Part shown: positions 1-8,647 of the stretch, piece after piece
Position numbering within the stretch: the stretch's first letter is position 1
Layout: each line of letters begins with the position of its first letter
Source: Porphyromonas endodontalis ATCC 35406
Lineage (GTDB): Bacteria > Bacteroidota > Bacteroidia > Bacteroidales > Porphyromonadaceae
Assembly (NCBI RefSeq): GCF_000174815.1
Contig: NZ_ACNN01000007.1
Coordinates: 62,001 to 126,000, forward strand
Direction: 5' to 3'
Length of the DNA stretch: 64,000 bases
Position numbers and translations under genes: made by a program
The notes under the pieces: generated by a model
The model's database searches: none
Told to the model about the DNA's origin: nothing
Seen by the model: the letters and a program-made list of their open reading frames with translations, nothing else

Positions 1-301
1 GTAGTAGGTAGGTAATAGGCTCTTTTTCGTGCTCCCGAATGTAGCGAAACGAAGTGTTGTCTACCTTGGCATAGCGTGTAAAGTCTGCCAAATCGCGACA
101 CATAATGGTGAGTCTGTGCTTCTTGGGATCTACCCCTTTGAGCCTACATACCTCCTCAATAGCTCGTGCTTTGTAGGCAGAGCATCCGTAGGAGTAGCCA
201 ATGCCTGTAGGGTAGATAATAATAGCTCCATCACGTATTTGTGCGGCTATCTTGTGCAGGAGATCCCAGTTGGGAGTCTCGGGGTATATCTTGGTAATCA
301 T
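1..301 (-). CDS. YciO/Sua5 (YrdC-fold) family protein, 3' end cut by window
   Basis: The frame opens at the ATG complementary to 299-301 and runs off the left edge, so only about 100 N-terminal residues are seen. It begins MITKIYPETPNWDLL and contains YPTGIGYSYGC and TIMCRDL followed by VDNTSFR. This block resembles E. coli YciO more than classical Sua5/TsaC. The family has the YrdC fold, and its best-known members make threonylcarbamoyl-AMP for tRNA t6A. YciO-type proteins have weak or unclear activity in that reaction. It lies 30 nt after the helix-hairpin-helix gene and is the last visible gene of the mltG operon, which also carries tcdA of the same tRNA pathway. Whether it makes TC-AMP cannot be decided without the missing part. 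Confidence 0.75.
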   Translation of the reverse strand, partial: MITKIYPETPNWDLLHKIAAQIRDGAIIIYPTGIGYSYGCSAYKARAIEEVCRLKGVDPKKHRLTIMCRDLADFTRYAKVDNTSFRYIREHEKEPITYLL

Positions 302-331
302 AGGCTCTTGTTTCCTCCTTTTGTTTGAGAA

Positions 332-1039
332 TTAGAACGTAAAATAGTGCCCTAAGCGGATGCTGTCGTCGCGCGTGAACTCGGGCAAATTGGCGAGTTG
401 TTGCCAACCCTGTAGTTTGCCGTCGCGGTAGAGAATGCGTGCTATGGCATTCCGTTGCCCCCTATTGAGGTAGGGATGCTGAGGCAGACTATCGTAGGGG
501 AGCGTGCCAAGTGCAATGCGTTGGGGGGCGGTGCCTAGGGTAAAGTAGGGGTAGATTTGTTGGAATTTCTCCGTAGTCATACCATAGACTTCTTGCAGTT
601 GCAAGAGGGTGTAAAAGCCTCCGAGTCGCTCTCTATAGCGTACAATTCGCTGTGCAAAGGTAGCTCCGATGCCGGGAACTTGGGTGAGCGTTGCCGAGTC
701 CGCTTGGTTGAGAGGGAGGGTAATCCCTTCGGGGAGCTTGCGGCTACTTGTGTAACTTCGATCGGAGGTGGGTGGCCCTATGTAATCTTTGCTGAGCACA
801 AGACTATCGCGAGCTGCCGGGCTCCTTCTTGCAGCAGAGGGGGTGGCTGTATTGCCATAAAGGGGAGCCTCTTGGCTATTTGAGGCAATTTGATTCGTTT
901 GGGGGAGGATCTCCGCCTTGTTTTGTGGCTTACCCCAGAGCAGGAGAGTGGCTCCAACGCCGGCAAGGCAGACGAAGAAGAAAAACACAAGAAGGTCGCT
1001 CTTGTCAAAACGAAAGAACTTACTCAGATGGGAGTTCAT
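332..1039 (-). CDS. Membrane-anchored helix-hairpin-helix (ComEA-like) protein
   Basis: About 235 residues from the ATG at 1039, which overlaps the end of the ABC gene by 20 nt. A start 66 nt further upstream exists but would overlap that gene by 86 nt. There is one hydrophobic segment at about residues 15-35, a low-complexity linker, and a helix-hairpin-helix motif around residues 108-142 ([16 protein letters not shown], then [15 protein letters not shown]). A second, more degenerate copy follows at about 188-217. HhH modules of this kind bind DNA non-specifically, and ComEA uses one for DNA uptake. The arrangement here, a short cytosolic N-terminus, one membrane helix and C-terminal HhH repeats, is common in Bacteroidetes. 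A role in DNA uptake is inference only. Confidence 0.8.
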   Translation of the reverse strand: MNSHLSKFFRFDKSDLLVFFFFVCLAGVGATLLLWGKPQNKAEILPQTNQIASNSQEAPLYGNTATPSAARRSPAARDSLVLSKDYIGPPTSDRSYTSSRKLPEGITLPLNQADSATLTQVPGIGATFAQRIVRYRERLGGFYTLLQLQEVYGMTTEKFQQIYPYFTLGTAPQRIALGTLPYDSLPQHPYLNRGQRNAIARILYRDGKLQGWQQLANLPEFTRDDSIRLGHYFTF

Positions 1040-1751
1040 GGTTCTCTTTGGGGGCTGTTTGGGGAGATGATGGTGAAATGCTTTCGTCGGATTCGATTTG
1101 CCCATCGTGCAGTGTGATGATGCGATCGGCTCGCTTTGCCATCGTGCGGTCGTGGGTTACGAAGACGATCGTTTGCCCCATTTCTCGGCTAAGGCGAGAG
1201 AAAAGCTGATGAAGCTCTTCCTTATTCTTGCTGTCGAGACTACCCGAGGGTTCGTCAGCGAGCAGTACATCCGGATGATTGATGAGGGCACGAGCTACGG
1301 CCACGCGCTGTTTCTCCCCTCCGGATAGTTCGCGAGGGGCATGATGGCAACGCTCTGCCAGCCCGAGCATGGTGAGGAGCTCTTCGGCATGCCTTAGCGC
1401 TTCGCGTCGGGGTTCGCCTGCGATGAGGGCAGGGAGGGCTGCATTCTCAAGGGCTGTAAACTCGGGGAGTAGTTCGTGGAATTGGAAGACAAATCCGAGA
1501 TGCTTATTGCGGAAGTCCGCTTGCTGCCGAGCCGAAAGGGTATGTGGATTCACCCCACGGATGTAGACCTGCCCCGAGGAGGGCGTATCAAGGGCACCCA
1601 TAATTTGTAGGAGGGTTGTCTTGCCTGCTCCACTCGCTCCTACGATAGCGATGACTTCGCCTTGCGCTACGGAGAAAGAGACGCCGCGTAATACTTCGAG
1701 CGAGCCAAAGCTCTTGTGGAGTTGCTCTATGGTGATGAATGGGGTTTGCAT
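1020..1751 (-). CDS. ABC transporter ATP-binding protein, LolD/MacB type
   Basis: 243 residues from the ATG at 1751, which overlaps the stop of tcdA as TGATG and suggests coupled translation. All nucleotide-binding motifs are present: Walker A GASGAGKT at 38-45, a Q-loop glutamine at about 90, signature LSGGE at 142-146, and Walker B VLLADE ending in the catalytic Glu at about 167. The sequence resembles the LolD/MacB group ([16 protein letters not shown]), which powers lipoprotein release or MacB-type efflux through a separate permease. No permease gene is adjacent, so the partner must be encoded elsewhere. The substrate is not determined; the LolD assignment rests on overall similarity. Confidence 0.85.
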   Translation of the reverse strand: MQTPFITIEQLHKSFGSLEVLRGVSFSVAQGEVIAIVGASGAGKTTLLQIMGALDTPSSGQVYIRGVNPHTLSARQQADFRNKHLGFVFQFHELLPEFTALENAALPALIAGEPRREALRHAEELLTMLGLAERCHHAPRELSGGEKQRVAVARALINHPDVLLADEPSGSLDSKNKEELHQLFSRLSREMGQTIVFVTHDRTMAKRADRIITLHDGQIESDESISPSSPQTAPKENHELPSE

Positions 1752-2497
1752 CAGATTGTTGTTGGTAGGTATGGGGTGACGAGTTGCCTTAGTACGTAGC
1801 TGGCAAGGAGGCATCCAAAGAGATTGGGCATGTAGGAGATGGTGCCCACGGTGGAGCGTTTACTCGGCTCTGCAGAGGTGGATTGTATGGCGTGTGGTAG
1901 GGCTTTCTCTGTGGAGAAGACAACCGGTATTCCCTTGTGCACGCCGCGTTCTCGCAGTGCTTTGCGTACGGCTTTGGCAAGAGCGCAAGTGTGACTAGCA
2001 CTTATATCTTCGATGCGGAGGGCTGTGGGGTCGAGTTTTGCCCCTGCTCCCATAGATGAAACAACGGGGATCTTGCGGTTATGCGCCTCTATGAGCAACT
2101 CCGTTTTAGGGGCTAATGTATCGATGGCATCCACGACAAAATCGGGGTGGCACTGCTCAATAAGAGGAGCCACCTCCTCCGGTGTGAGGTATTGGGTCAC
2201 CAACGTGAGGTTTACATCGGGCTGTATGCGCCTCAGCTCTTGAGCCAACGCCTCCGTCTTAAACGCTCCCAATGTATCTTGATAAGCCACCATCTGTCGG
2301 TTGAGGTTGCTGGGCGAGACTCTATCCCCATCCACGAGGGTAAGTCGCCCAATCCCTGCGCGAACTAATAGGTGAGCCGTTATTCCCCCCACGCCTCCAA
2401 GCCCTACGAGTAGGACGTGGGTAGAGCGGAGATGTTGCAAGGCTTCCTCGCCTATCAGTAACTCGGTGCGGCAGAATGCTTCGCTAATGTCGGTCAA
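1751..2497 (-). CDS. tcdA: tRNA threonylcarbamoyladenosine dehydratase (TcdA/CsdL family)
   Basis: 248 residues of the ThiF/MoeB/E1 superfamily. The nucleotide-binding loop GLGGVGG is at about 32-38, followed by [14 protein letters not shown]. The C-terminal half matches TcdA closely ([14 protein letters not shown], then [19 protein letters not shown]), and a cysteine in [16 protein letters not shown] lies in the region of the family's conserved Cys. TcdA uses ATP to dehydrate t6A37 of ANN-decoding tRNAs to the cyclic form ct6A. It follows mltG by 6 nt and is coupled to the ABC gene. A YciO/Sua5-like gene sits in the same operon, and tsaD, which completes t6A, is at 45 kb. Confidence 0.9.
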   Translation of the reverse strand: MTDISEAFCRTELLIGEEALQHLRSTHVLLVGLGGVGGITAHLLVRAGIGRLTLVDGDRVSPSNLNRQMVAYQDTLGAFKTEALAQELRRIQPDVNLTLVTQYLTPEEVAPLIEQCHPDFVVDAIDTLAPKTELLIEAHNRKIPVVSSMGAGAKLDPTALRIEDISASHTCALAKAVRKALRERGVHKGIPVVFSTEKALPHAIQSTSAEPSKRSTVGTISYMPNLFGCLLASYVLRQLVTPYLPTTI

Positions 2498-2503
2498 AGC
2501 GCT

Positions 2504-3601
2504 TTACTTAATGGCTCGTTTGTCCAATTCGGCTTGGTAGGCTTTGGCATTGCGTTTGTGCTCCATGTAGTTGGAGGCAAAGGCGTGGTAGCCGGAGAAG
2601 TCCGCTCGGGCACACATATATATATAGTCGTGCTTTTTGTAATGGAGTACGCTATCAATGGTACTCTGCTCGGGGTAACAGATCGGCCCCGGGGGCAATC
2701 CCTTTACCTTATAGGTGTTGTAGGGAGAGTCTGCACTCAGCTGTATTTGCCCGATGCGTTTGACGGCGAAGTCGCCATAAGCATAGCGAGCTGTGGGGTC
2801 GGCTTGGAGCTTCATCCCCTCGCGAATTCGGTTGATATAAAGCCCTGCGATGGTGCTGTGCTCATCTTTTTTTGCGCTCTCTTCTTGTACGATAGAGGCA
2901 AGGGTTATTATCTCGGCAGGGGAGAATCCGGCTTCTGTGGCGAGGCGTTTGCGCTCGTCGGTCCAGAACTTTTTATACTGATCGTGGAAGAGTGCGACAA
3001 GAGAATCGGGCGAAATATCCCAACGCACTTTGTATTCGCTGGGCATAAAGAGGGTACGTATGGTAATGGTATCCACGCCTAGAGAGGTGCAGAACTGGAG
3101 GTCTTGTAGTCGCTCTCTCAGGCTCTCGGGCTTCATCCTAAGCTCCCCGGTTAGCGTTTTTATTAGCTCCTCTTGTGTACGAATCCCTCGTGTGATCTGT
3201 AGAGTAACAAGGCTTTCTTCTCCACTTGTGAGGGTAGCAAAAAAGGTGTGAAGGCTCATGGAGGGCTCAATGCGATAACGCCCGGATTGAAGTTGCCCTT
3301 TGGTGCGTAGAACCCAAGGAGCCACACGATGTAACACACCGGGATAGCGTACCAAAATGCGTTTTTCGATCTGCTGAAGTACATCGTCGGCCGTGGTGTT
3401 CTCAGTGACATATACATACATTCCTTCCCCGGATTTCCCTATGGGGGCAAAGCGATACAGCCCTATTACTCCTACAATAGCCAGTACTACGATGATGAGT
3501 AAGGTGGTGAGTAGGGTACGGCGCACGCGGCGGCGGTGTACTTTGCGTCTGTCCATCCCGGGACGCCACTTAGGGTGATATGATGAGTTTCTTCGTTTCA
3601 T
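2504..3601 (-). CDS. mltG: Endolytic murein transglycosylase MltG (YceG-like)
   Basis: About 365 residues from the ATG at 3601; a later Met at residue 16 is also possible. A basic N-terminus precedes one transmembrane helix at about 30-50, then a LysM-like region and the YceG catalytic domain. The sequence LASIVQEESAKKDE at about 234-247 holds the conserved glutamate, with Glu241 aligning best to the invariant family residue. LYINRIREGMKLQADPT and the PLPPGPICYP-like stretch (KGLPPGPI) are family hallmarks. MltG cleaves nascent glycan strands in the periplasm and sets their length. It is the first gene of a five-gene operon with a TATCTTTG promoter box close upstream. Confidence 0.93.
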   Translation of the reverse strand: MKRRNSSYHPKWRPGMDRRKVHRRRVRRTLLTTLLIIVVLAIVGVIGLYRFAPIGKSGEGMYVYVTENTTADDVLQQIEKRILVRYPGVLHRVAPWVLRTKGQLQSGRYRIEPSMSLHTFFATLTSGEESLVTLQITRGIRTQEELIKTLTGELRMKPESLRERLQDLQFCTSLGVDTITIRTLFMPSEYKVRWDISPDSLVALFHDQYKKFWTDERKRLATEAGFSPAEIITLASIVQEESAKKDEHSTIAGLYINRIREGMKLQADPTARYAYGDFAVKRIGQIQLSADSPYNTYKVKGLPPGPICYPEQSTIDSVLHYKKHDYIYMCARADFSGYHAFASNYMEHKRNAKAYQAELDKRAIK

Positions 3602-3623
3602 CGACTTAGCTAATTTGTGTACG

Positions 3624-3631
3624 CAAAGATA
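3624..3631 (-). promoter_or_regulatory. Bacteroidetes -7 box (TATCTTTG) for the mltG operon
   Basis: The minus strand reads TATCTTTG, an exact TAnnTTTG match, ending about 22 nt before the mltG start codon. No clear TTTG -33 box is seen at the usual spacing. Confidence 0.55.
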
Positions 3632-3999
3632 GAAAAATATACTGCAGAGAGGGCTCCCCTCCCTTAGACACGAAGAAAAGGAGAGTGTATTTTGTTTTCG
3701 CACCACGCTCCTCTTTTGACACTTTGCCCTGAGGAATTTTTCTTTGTTCCCCTCCAGCTGGAGAAGTTGCGGCTTTAAGTTTTTATTAGAATAGCTGATT
3801 GTCGGTGGAGATGTCGTCTTTCTGTCGTTTCTTTTCTGTTTTATCCTAGATTCTTTCTCTTTGTAATATTGTATTCAAAATAATGTCGTAACTTTCGGGC
3901 AGAGACGAAATAATATTGACAGAATGAGGTTGGAGAAATCCGCCTTTGTGGGGTTTTCGTCGGGCTGTAAAGCTAAGTGTTTTATTAAAATAATAGATT
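3632..3999. other. Divergent intergenic region, no gene seen
   Basis: This AT-rich spacer separates mltG (-) from the LRR gene (+). Its small open frames look like chance. A weak -7-like TAACTTTC at about 3890 could serve the rightward LRR gene. No stable hairpin or repeat was recognised. Confidence 0.4.
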
Positions 4000-5823
4000 A
4001 TGAGAAGAACAGTAGTTCGCATTCTTGTCTTGATTGTAGCTTGCTTGGGAGGAGCTTGCACTTCTGTGTTGGCTCAAGAGCACTCTATCAAGATGTCTTT
4101 TCTCGACAACGTGGGCAGTGATTTCGCCTTGCTTCTAATGGGAAGCCGAGAGGGGGAAGTCTCGTTGGTTTGGGAGGATGGTTCCGTAGAAAAGCATGCC
4201 TTGCATACCACGGCCACTGCCATCCGAGGGAAAACGAAGTCTAAAAATTTGGAACTCCGCGGTGATATTGCTGTATTGGAGTGCTCGGGTAATGGCTTAG
4301 GCATGCTGGATGTTACAAATATGCCTCCGCTTACCGACCTCATTTCGAGAAAGAATTTCTTCACGAAACTAGACCTTACAAAGAATGTAAATCTGCGTGC
4401 TCTTACCCTAGAAAGCATCCCTCTAGAGACGCTGGATCTCTCCAATAATATGTTGCTCGATAGCGTTGTTTGCCAGAATTCGGGGAAGATGACAAGTTTT
4501 GTTATGCCTTCGCATTCTCCGATTCAGAAGTTGGTGTTGGAGGGTTGTCCGCGTATTCCTTCGTTGGATCTCTCCGGAGCTCCGGAACTTCGGCATCTAA
4601 ATGTGGCTCAAGTGTGGCTTAAAGAGTTGGATCTTTCGAACAATAAAAAGATCTCTTATCTCTTTGCCGGCTTTGGATATCTCAATAATCGCCTCGAGAA
4701 ACTAGTGCTCCCCAAGGAGAATGAGTTCGAAACGATCTTGCTTCCTGCCACGGGGCTTACGGAGTTAGACCTCCGAGATTGTAAAAAACTTAAGACGATT
4801 GCGACGAACAACAGCGTCAATTTGGCGAGCATCAATATCGAAGGGCTAACCGAACTTTCCGTTATCGAGTGCCCCTCTTGTGCGATTACTTCGCTTGATC
4901 TCTCCCAATGCACCAAGTTGACCAACCTGATTTGTAACAACAATCAGATAAAGACTCTCCGTTTGGATAATTGTCCGCTCGTGTGGAATGTGACTTGTTA
5001 CGCCAATAAATTAGAGACGTTGGAGTTGAGTAAATGCTCTCTTCTTAAGGTGTTGGACTGCTCAAGAAACCCTATGCTCGAGAAGTATGAACTCCCCATG
5101 TCGCTAGAGACATTGGATATTAGTGCTTGTAATCTATCGGAGATTTCCGCTGTCCAGGGGATGAAAACCCTCAATAGCCTTACTTGTAGTGAGAACCAAA
5201 TTACAACGTTAGACCTCTCTTCTTTGGAGAATCTGAATACTATCATTTGCTATGCCAACCTCATTTCCGATCTTTCTTCCATCGTTAATTTGACTCAGCT
5301 AGTGCACGTCAATGTGCATACCAACCCGATTAAAGAGCTGACCCTCCCCAATGCTAAGGGGGTGTATTACGTATCGGTAAAGGGAACGGATATGAACGAC
5401 TGTGCCCTCAACGACCTCTACAAGTCGTTGCGCCCTAAGGAACCCAAAGATGATAACAACGGAGCCGGCGGATGTATCTTGCTCAACAAAACGCCCTTTG
5501 TTGCCACCAGTAATACCGCCCTTGCTATAGCAAAAGGATGGCAGGTGTCTGATCTTGGAGACGGAACCGGCTGTCCCGAGGGTTCGCCTAATGAGAAGAT
5601 TGATGCGAATGCCATCTCCATTGCGAGACTTTCGCACGGCTGGGTGATTGGCAATATCCCCATGGGAACTCAATGCTTGCTTCTCTACGACCTCTCGGGT
5701 AAGCTCCTAAGTCGTATAGAAGTTACCGCTAGCAGTATGTTTGTGGAGGCTCCCGGCGACGGCGTTTATCTCATTCGATTGGATGATAAAACGACCTTAC
5801 GTTGCCCTCCTATGAGTTACTAA
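4000..5823 (+). CDS. Secreted leucine-rich-repeat protein with T9SS-type C-terminus
   Basis: 607 residues. The N-terminus (MRRTVVRILVLIVACLGG, then CTSVLAQ) is a signal peptide, probably cut near LAQ. From about residue 100 to 470 there are many irregular LRRs of the pattern LxxLDLSxxxxLxxLxCxxN, including LTNLICNNNQIKTLRLDNC. The cysteine-rich CxxN form resembles bacterial LRR domains in other T9SS proteins of this phylum. The last 75 residues (LLLYDLSGKLLSRIEV ... GDGVYLIRLDD) resemble a T9SS type-A sorting domain, so surface attachment or secretion is likely. It is followed after 34 nt by the BspA-like gene, probably in one transcript. The ligand is unknown. Confidence 0.8.
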   Translation: MRRTVVRILVLIVACLGGACTSVLAQEHSIKMSFLDNVGSDFALLLMGSREGEVSLVWEDGSVEKHALHTTATAIRGKTKSKNLELRGDIAVLECSGNGLGMLDVTNMPPLTDLISRKNFFTKLDLTKNVNLRALTLESIPLETLDLSNNMLLDSVVCQNSGKMTSFVMPSHSPIQKLVLEGCPRIPSLDLSGAPELRHLNVAQVWLKELDLSNNKKISYLFAGFGYLNNRLEKLVLPKENEFETILLPATGLTELDLRDCKKLKTIATNNSVNLASINIEGLTELSVIECPSCAITSLDLSQCTKLTNLICNNNQIKTLRLDNCPLVWNVTCYANKLETLELSKCSLLKVLDCSRNPMLEKYELPMSLETLDISACNLSEISAVQGMKTLNSLTCSENQITTLDLSSLENLNTIICYANLISDLSSIVNLTQLVHVNVHTNPIKELTLPNAKGVYYVSVKGTDMNDCALNDLYKSLRPKEPKDDNNGAGGCILLNKTPFVATSNTALAIAKGWQVSDLGDGTGCPEGSPNEKIDANAISIARLSHGWVIGNIPMGTQCLLLYDLSGKLLSRIEVTASSMFVEAPGDGVYLIRLDDKTTLRCPPMSY

Positions 5824-5857
5824 AAATCTGATTTCACGAAATTATAGACCAAATAGT

Positions 5858-7759
5858 ATGATGAAAAAACTACTCGTTTTGATGGCTTGGGTGGTGTGCA
5901 GTGTAGCCTCCCTCTGGCATGCTAATGCTCAGGAAGAAAATTTTGACGCCGTTGTCAATCTCTCCGAAGCCGGTAAGTTGTACGACGAAGCTCCCGATAA
6001 TATTTGGGAGGAAACAGCTGTGTCGGTCAAGATTATAGGCAAGCTCAATAGTTACGACCTACGAGTTTTGCGTCAATTCTGTGGCTCCGATGAGTACGGA
6101 ACTAAGAGACCTCACGCCTCTGTGAGACGTATAGACCTCTCGGAAGCAACGATTGTGCCCGGTGGTGGAACCTACTACATTCGTGTGGAGGATTTGGGTA
6201 ACATGCGTGAGTACGTTGTGGACGAGACCAAACCCGATATGCTCCCTGAGAAGCTATTCTATGGCTGCTCCACGATTGAGAGTCTTACCCTTCCCAAGCA
6301 TATCCGCTCTATTGGTATTGGGGCTTTCTTTAAGTGCGAAAACCTCAAAGAGGTGATCATTCCCGACGAAGTGACTCATATCTACGCAACTGTATTTGGT
6401 GCGTGCCCTGTATTGGAAGAGATCAAGCTCCCCAGCAAATTGGAGTTCTTGGGTAACTATGCTTTCACCCACTGTCGTGCTCTAAAGGAGATAACCATCC
6501 CGGAAGGCGTAAAGGAAATTCGTCACAATTCTTTCGATCAGACGGATGCTCTTAAGGTGATCAACCTCCCCAAAGAGATGGAAACATTCGACGAAAGTGC
6601 TTTCTTCGGCGCCACCGGTCTAGAGGAACTCGTCGTGCCTAAGGGGATCAAGACTATCCCAACTTCCTGCTTCGGATATTGCACCGCGCTACAAAAGATC
6701 ACTTTCCCTACCACAGTCGAGTCTATCGCCAATGAGGCGTTTGAGGGCGACGCGGCTCTCAAGACCGTTGTATTCGCAGAAGGGCTAAAGACAATCGGGG
6801 TAGCTGCTTTTAGAAATTGTTCTTCTATAGAGAAACTGAACTTCCCCAATTCGCTGGAGAGCATTGCTACCGACGCGTTCCTTTCTTGCGAGAAGGTTAA
6901 GGAAATTACCTTTGGATCTGGTTTGAAAGAGATTAAGGAGAAGTCGTTTTGGCACAATCATGCCGTGGAGAAGATCTCTTTCCCCGAGAGTTTGACAGAG
7001 ATTGGTTATGCGGCTTTTAGTGAGTGTCTAGGTCTTAAGGAGGTCAATTTTGGACGGTCGGCAGCCTCTTTCTCCGGCAATCCCTTCCTCGGATGTTTTG
7101 GATTGGAGCGTTTCACTGCAGATGAGGGCAATACCGCCTATGCAGCAAAAGAGGGTGTTCTCTATACCAAGAACCTCGCCAAACTGCTCGCCTATCCCAA
7201 TATGAGCAATAAAGTTTGCAAGATGCCCGATGCCACAACCACTATAGACGACTTCGCTTTTTGGTATTGCACCAATTTGGAAGAGGTAGAGTTCTCTCCC
7301 AACTTTGCGGCGTTTGGAGAGAGGGCTTTCTGTGGAAGCAAAAACATCAAGAAGATAACAGTAAAAACGGCAACTCCTGTAGAGAGTGCTTTTGTAGACG
7401 ATGTGTTTGAGGGGATTAGCCGTAGTGAATGTATCCTCATGGTGCCTCAGGGGAGCAAGAGTGCCTATTTGGCTTCTCCGCTTTGGAAGGATTTCAAGAT
7501 AACGGAGATGACGGCCCTCGCGCCGGTTGCTTGGGGTGCTGATGTGGCATTGCGCGCGACTTCTGAAGGCTGGGAAGTAGTGAATCTGCCTCAAGAGAGC
7601 AAAGAAGTTCGCTTGCTCGATCTTGAAGGGCGTCTCCTCGCGGTGGCTACTCCTCAAGCCGGTAGGGTATTGTTTAGTATCTCCACAGGCGAAGAGAATC
7701 CCTGTATTATCGTGGTAATGGGAGGTGCTACGCCTCTTGTTTTCAAGGCGGTACGCTGA
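5858..7759 (+). CDS. BspA-like (LRR_5 / TpLRR) surface protein
   Basis: 633 residues with a signal peptide (MMKKLLVLMAWVVCSVASLW, then HANAQ). About twelve 23-residue repeats of the Treponema pallidum LRR type cover residues 135-530, with the pattern LxxIxIPxxVxxIGxxAFxxCxxL (for example LPKHIRSIGIGAFFKCENL). Family members such as Tannerella BspA bind fibronectin and fibrinogen and promote adhesion. The C-terminus (VRLLDLEGRLLAVATPQAG) has the beginning of a sorting-domain fold but is short. It is the second gene of the LRR pair and is followed by an intrinsic terminator. An adhesin role is inferred from the family. Confidence 0.82.
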   Translation: MMKKLLVLMAWVVCSVASLWHANAQEENFDAVVNLSEAGKLYDEAPDNIWEETAVSVKIIGKLNSYDLRVLRQFCGSDEYGTKRPHASVRRIDLSEATIVPGGGTYYIRVEDLGNMREYVVDETKPDMLPEKLFYGCSTIESLTLPKHIRSIGIGAFFKCENLKEVIIPDEVTHIYATVFGACPVLEEIKLPSKLEFLGNYAFTHCRALKEITIPEGVKEIRHNSFDQTDALKVINLPKEMETFDESAFFGATGLEELVVPKGIKTIPTSCFGYCTALQKITFPTTVESIANEAFEGDAALKTVVFAEGLKTIGVAAFRNCSSIEKLNFPNSLESIATDAFLSCEKVKEITFGSGLKEIKEKSFWHNHAVEKISFPESLTEIGYAAFSECLGLKEVNFGRSAASFSGNPFLGCFGLERFTADEGNTAYAAKEGVLYTKNLAKLLAYPNMSNKVCKMPDATTTIDDFAFWYCTNLEEVEFSPNFAAFGERAFCGSKNIKKITVKTATPVESAFVDDVFEGISRSECILMVPQGSKSAYLASPLWKDFKITEMTALAPVAWGADVALRATSEGWEVVNLPQESKEVRLLDLEGRLLAVATPQAGRVLFSISTGEENPCIIVVMGGATPLVFKAVR

Positions 7760-7806
7760 TATTCCGGAATGGATCCTGTGTAAATCTATATAAGTTCTTC
7801 ATGAGT

Positions 7807-7844
7807 AAGGAGGGCTGCCGTCGGGGTGGTCCTCCTTCTTTTTT
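7807..7844 (+). terminator. Intrinsic terminator after the LRR pair
   Basis: Perfect 7-bp stem AAGGAGG (7807-7813) / CCTCCTT (7831-7837), followed by a T-rich run to 7844. Confidence 0.8.
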
Positions 7845-7908
7845 ATGAGAATTAATTAGGATGCTAATGAGCGATTGATAAGCTACTCAGTACTTCTCTA
7901 CTAATTGA

Positions 7909-8062
7909 TAATGTGCTTTTTATAATATGCTGATGTGTTTTCTTTGGATTCCTAATGAGTATTCTACAAATTCGTAATTAGCTTTCTCGAAAATCTTAAT
8001 ACACTTTCTCCCAATTCTTAATACACTTTCTAGAGATTGGTAATGTGTTTTGGGCGATAAGT
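7909..8062. repeat. Degenerate tandem repeat, 7 units of exactly 22 bp
   Basis: Units start at 7909, 7931, 7953, 7975, 7997, 8019 and 8041. Each opens with TAAT or TGAT, then a purine/T mix, a T-rich core (CTTTCT) and often AATTC near the end. The sequences have drifted but the 22-bp spacing has not. Related TAAT-starting units at 7853, 7865 and 7884 extend the array leftwards with broken spacing. The same repeat is found at 55978-56061. The last unit abuts the HU promoter. Confidence 0.8.
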
Positions 8063-8066
8063 TCAT

Positions 8067-8074
8067 TATCTTTG
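8067..8074 (+). promoter_or_regulatory. Bacteroidetes -7 box (TATCTTTG) for the HU-like gene
   Basis: Exact TAnnTTTG match 86 nt before the start codon. The -33 region (TGTGTTTTG) falls inside the last 22-bp repeat unit, so whatever binds the repeats could touch this promoter. Confidence 0.6.
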
Positions 8075-8159
8075 CACTATAAATAAATCAACTCTCCCCT
8101 AAAGCGAACCCCTCCGACTTCGGGAGAGCAAGGACAAAAGGAGGAAATGGTCTTGAGTT

Positions 8160-8573
8160 ATGGCAAATAAGCCCTTGCAGTTCGTCCTGATAGAACGTAA
8201 ATTAAGTGTCGGTCCTCAAGCAGAAAAGATCTATCAGGTAGCTCGCCCTACGGGCAGACATCGTGTGGACTTCCGAAGTTTCTGCGAGCGTGTGGCAAAG
8301 TCTACCGCATTCAACCGTCAGGAAGTGGAAGCCGTATTGAACTATGCCACCGAAATCGCACGCGATATTGTTGCCAATGGCGACATTGTAGAATTCGGGG
8401 ACTTGGGTACGCTCAAGCCCTCTTTCAAGAGTAAAGCTGTGCCTAAGGGGAAGACTTTCCGTGCGCAGGAGCATATCGAAAAACCTGTGGTACTGCTAAA
8501 TCCGTCGAAGAAGTACTTCACGCTAACCGACGTGACGTACGAACAAACTACCGTTAGACCCAAGAAGGCATGA
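8160..8573 (+). CDS. HU-family (HU-HIG type) DNA-binding protein
   Basis: 137 residues. The IHF/HU fold is recognisable from DFRSFCERVAKSTAFNRQEV through IVEFGDLGTLKPSF. It has an N-terminal extension and a charged C-terminal tail not found in the 90-residue classical HU, as is typical of the Bacteroidetes-expanded HU-HIG subfamily. Such proteins bend or coat DNA. The gene is monocistronic, preceded by its own promoter and by the 22-bp array, and followed by a convergent gene. Whether this protein binds the neighbouring phased repeats is an open question. The exact cellular role of HU-HIG proteins is not established. Confidence 0.88.
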   Translation: MANKPLQFVLIERKLSVGPQAEKIYQVARPTGRHRVDFRSFCERVAKSTAFNRQEVEAVLNYATEIARDIVANGDIVEFGDLGTLKPSFKSKAVPKGKTFRAQEHIEKPVVLLNPSKKYFTLTDVTYEQTTVRPKKA

Positions 8574-8647
8574 CCTCCGTACTTCAACCTGAACGAAAAC
8601 GGCGGCGAGGGCTCAGGTTCGGCTACTTAAATTTCATTGGGATACGT

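Noticed and set aside
7028-7657. A 209-codon open frame on the minus strand
   Set aside because: It is a shadow of the BspA-like gene, whose repeats and signal peptide are clear.
7909-8062. The 22-bp array as a CRISPR
   Set aside because: Units are contiguous, have no unique spacers, and no cas genes are in the window.
8586-8619. A hairpin between the HU-like and AlkD-like genes as a terminator
   Set aside because: The 7-bp stem AACCTGA / TCAGGTT has a 20-nt loop and no T-run, so it is too weak to call.
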